40,851 nucleotides of DNA, taken from JALYUA01 sp038239305 (GTDB taxonomy: Bacteria; Acidobacteriota; Thermoanaerobaculia; UBA5066; Gp7-AA6). Made by a program: the position numbers and the translations under genes. The notes under the pieces were generated by a model. The model was given only the letters and a program-made list of their open reading frames with translations. It was not told where the DNA came from and ran no database searches. The DNA lies in assembly GCA_038239305.1 (NCBI GenBank), contig JBBSEW010000037.1, positions 1 to 40,851 on the forward strand, read 5' to 3'. Shown piece after piece: positions 40,262 to 40,851 of the stretch. Within the stretch, counting starts at the first letter, position 1; each line of letters opens with the position of its first letter.

Positions 40262-40851
40262 TTATCGTGCATGCCGCTCGAGGGCGACCTCGGCGCGGAT
40301 TTCGCCGACCGCCCGGCCCCGGGCCGAGCGGACCACGGGACGCCGGTACGGAGCGAGCTGGCGAGCCGTGGCGGGATCGAGGCGGCCAAGGGCCGCGAGG
40401 ATCTCGAGCGAAACGGCGTCGCGGGCGCGCCCGGAACCGTCCTCGAGCTTGAACGCAATGCCGAGGGCCTTCTCGCGGCGGCCCGGGCGCGGCAGGAGCC
40501 CGATCGCGTAGACACCTTCCGCCCCTTCCTTGCCGATCCAGCGCCCGTGCCCTGCTTCGAGAAATCCGGTCGTGAATCGGTCGCGCCCCGCCACCATGAA
40601 CGGGCTCTCCGTCATGGCGCGACGGATGCGATCGCACAGCGGCGACCGGGCGGAGAGTCGCGCATAAGAAGCCGCGAGCCCGCGCATCGGCAAGTAGAAA
40701 ACGGGAAGGCTGCATCCGTCCACAGCGATCCCGATTTCCGTTTCCGGGACGCCCGTGAAGTCCGCGACACAGGCGCGCACCTCGGCCTGGATGGGGTGTC
40801 CCGGCTCGGCATAGCCTTTCGGATCGAAGCCCCGCAGCCGGCAGGCGAGGA
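40262..40851 (-). CDS. L-asparaginase II family protein, 5' end outside the window
   Basis: The visible 196 residues are the C-terminal part of a PF06089-type L-asparaginase II: 'GFDPKGYAEPGHPIQ' at the window edge, then 'TGVPETEIGIAVDGCSLPVFYLPM', 'SPFMVAGRDRFTT', and 'KEGAEGVYAIGLL', in the usual order and spacing. The family hydrolyses asparagine to aspartate and ammonia; it is unrelated to the E. coli periplasmic AnsB enzyme. The frame runs through the right edge (40851), so the start is not seen. It ends 24 bases before the rhodanese gene, suggesting a shared transcript. Confidence 0.92.
   Translation of the reverse strand, partial: LACRLRGFDPKGYAEPGHPIQAEVRACVADFTGVPETEIGIAVDGCSLPVFYLPMRGLAASYARLSARSPLCDRIRRAMTESPFMVAGRDRFTTGFLEAGHGRWIGKEGAEGVYAIGLLPRPGRREKALGIAFKLEDGSGRARDAVSLEILAALGRLDPATARQLAPYRRPVVRSARGRAVGEIRAEVALERHAR

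Overview
The window is high-GC bacterial chromosome (most genes close to 70% G+C by eye) carrying mainly housekeeping genes, with one lower-GC accessory patch. The gene set (PilT, an MglA-type GTPase, CarD, a secreted propeller/SLH protein with 'GCGGGNYCP' motifs, many Pro/Ala-rich linkers, a σ54-activator-like regulator) and the hrcA-grpE-dnaK-dnaJ-prmA-rsmE order suggest a Gram-negative, surface-motile soil or sediment lineage. Acidobacteriota (Thermoanaerobaculia-like) is my best guess. This is an inference from gene style, because no rRNA or phylogenetic marker comparison could be run.

Layout: 1-463 is a degenerate tandem repeat array. 461-7617 (minus) holds pilT, recX, alaS, a lytic transglycosylase and a TPR-AIM24 protein. 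7842-9716 (plus) is a secreted beta-propeller/SLH protein, convergent with ilvE. 10758-17160 (minus) is the heat-shock operon hrcA-grpE-dnaK-dnaJ-prmA-rsmE, preceded by a CIRCE operator at 17183-17209. 17414-28966 (plus) holds a DUF2520-type Rossmann protein, an MglA GTPase with a long C-terminal extension, a LysM lytic transglycosylase lipoprotein, comM, an M23 peptidase, secA and guaB. 29012-32507 (minus) holds carD with a clear promoter and terminator, then a TPR membrane protein, a YHS mini-protein and rarA with a ~200-residue disordered tail. tRNA-Leu(CAA) lies at 33012-33097.

33154-36818 looks accessory: lower G+C, small membrane proteins and a three-gene glycan/membrane cluster. Its GT-C glycosyltransferase is interrupted by an in-frame TGA. 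36952-40851 (minus) is a compact run: L-asparaginase II (cut by the window edge), a rhodanese-fold lipoprotein lacking the catalytic Cys, a UbiD decarboxylase, and an NtrC-like regulator. The regulator has lost the phospho-acceptor Asp, the Walker A lysine, the Walker B acids and the GAFTGA loop, yet keeps a well-formed Fis-type DNA-binding domain.

No CRISPR array, insertion sequence, prophage or obvious defence system was found. The items most worth a second look are the doubly degenerate regulator, the TGA-interrupted glycosyltransferase, the MglA fusion, the RarA tail, the guaB loop insertion, and the families of non-coding repeats, one of which appears to have been absorbed into the 5' end of prmA.
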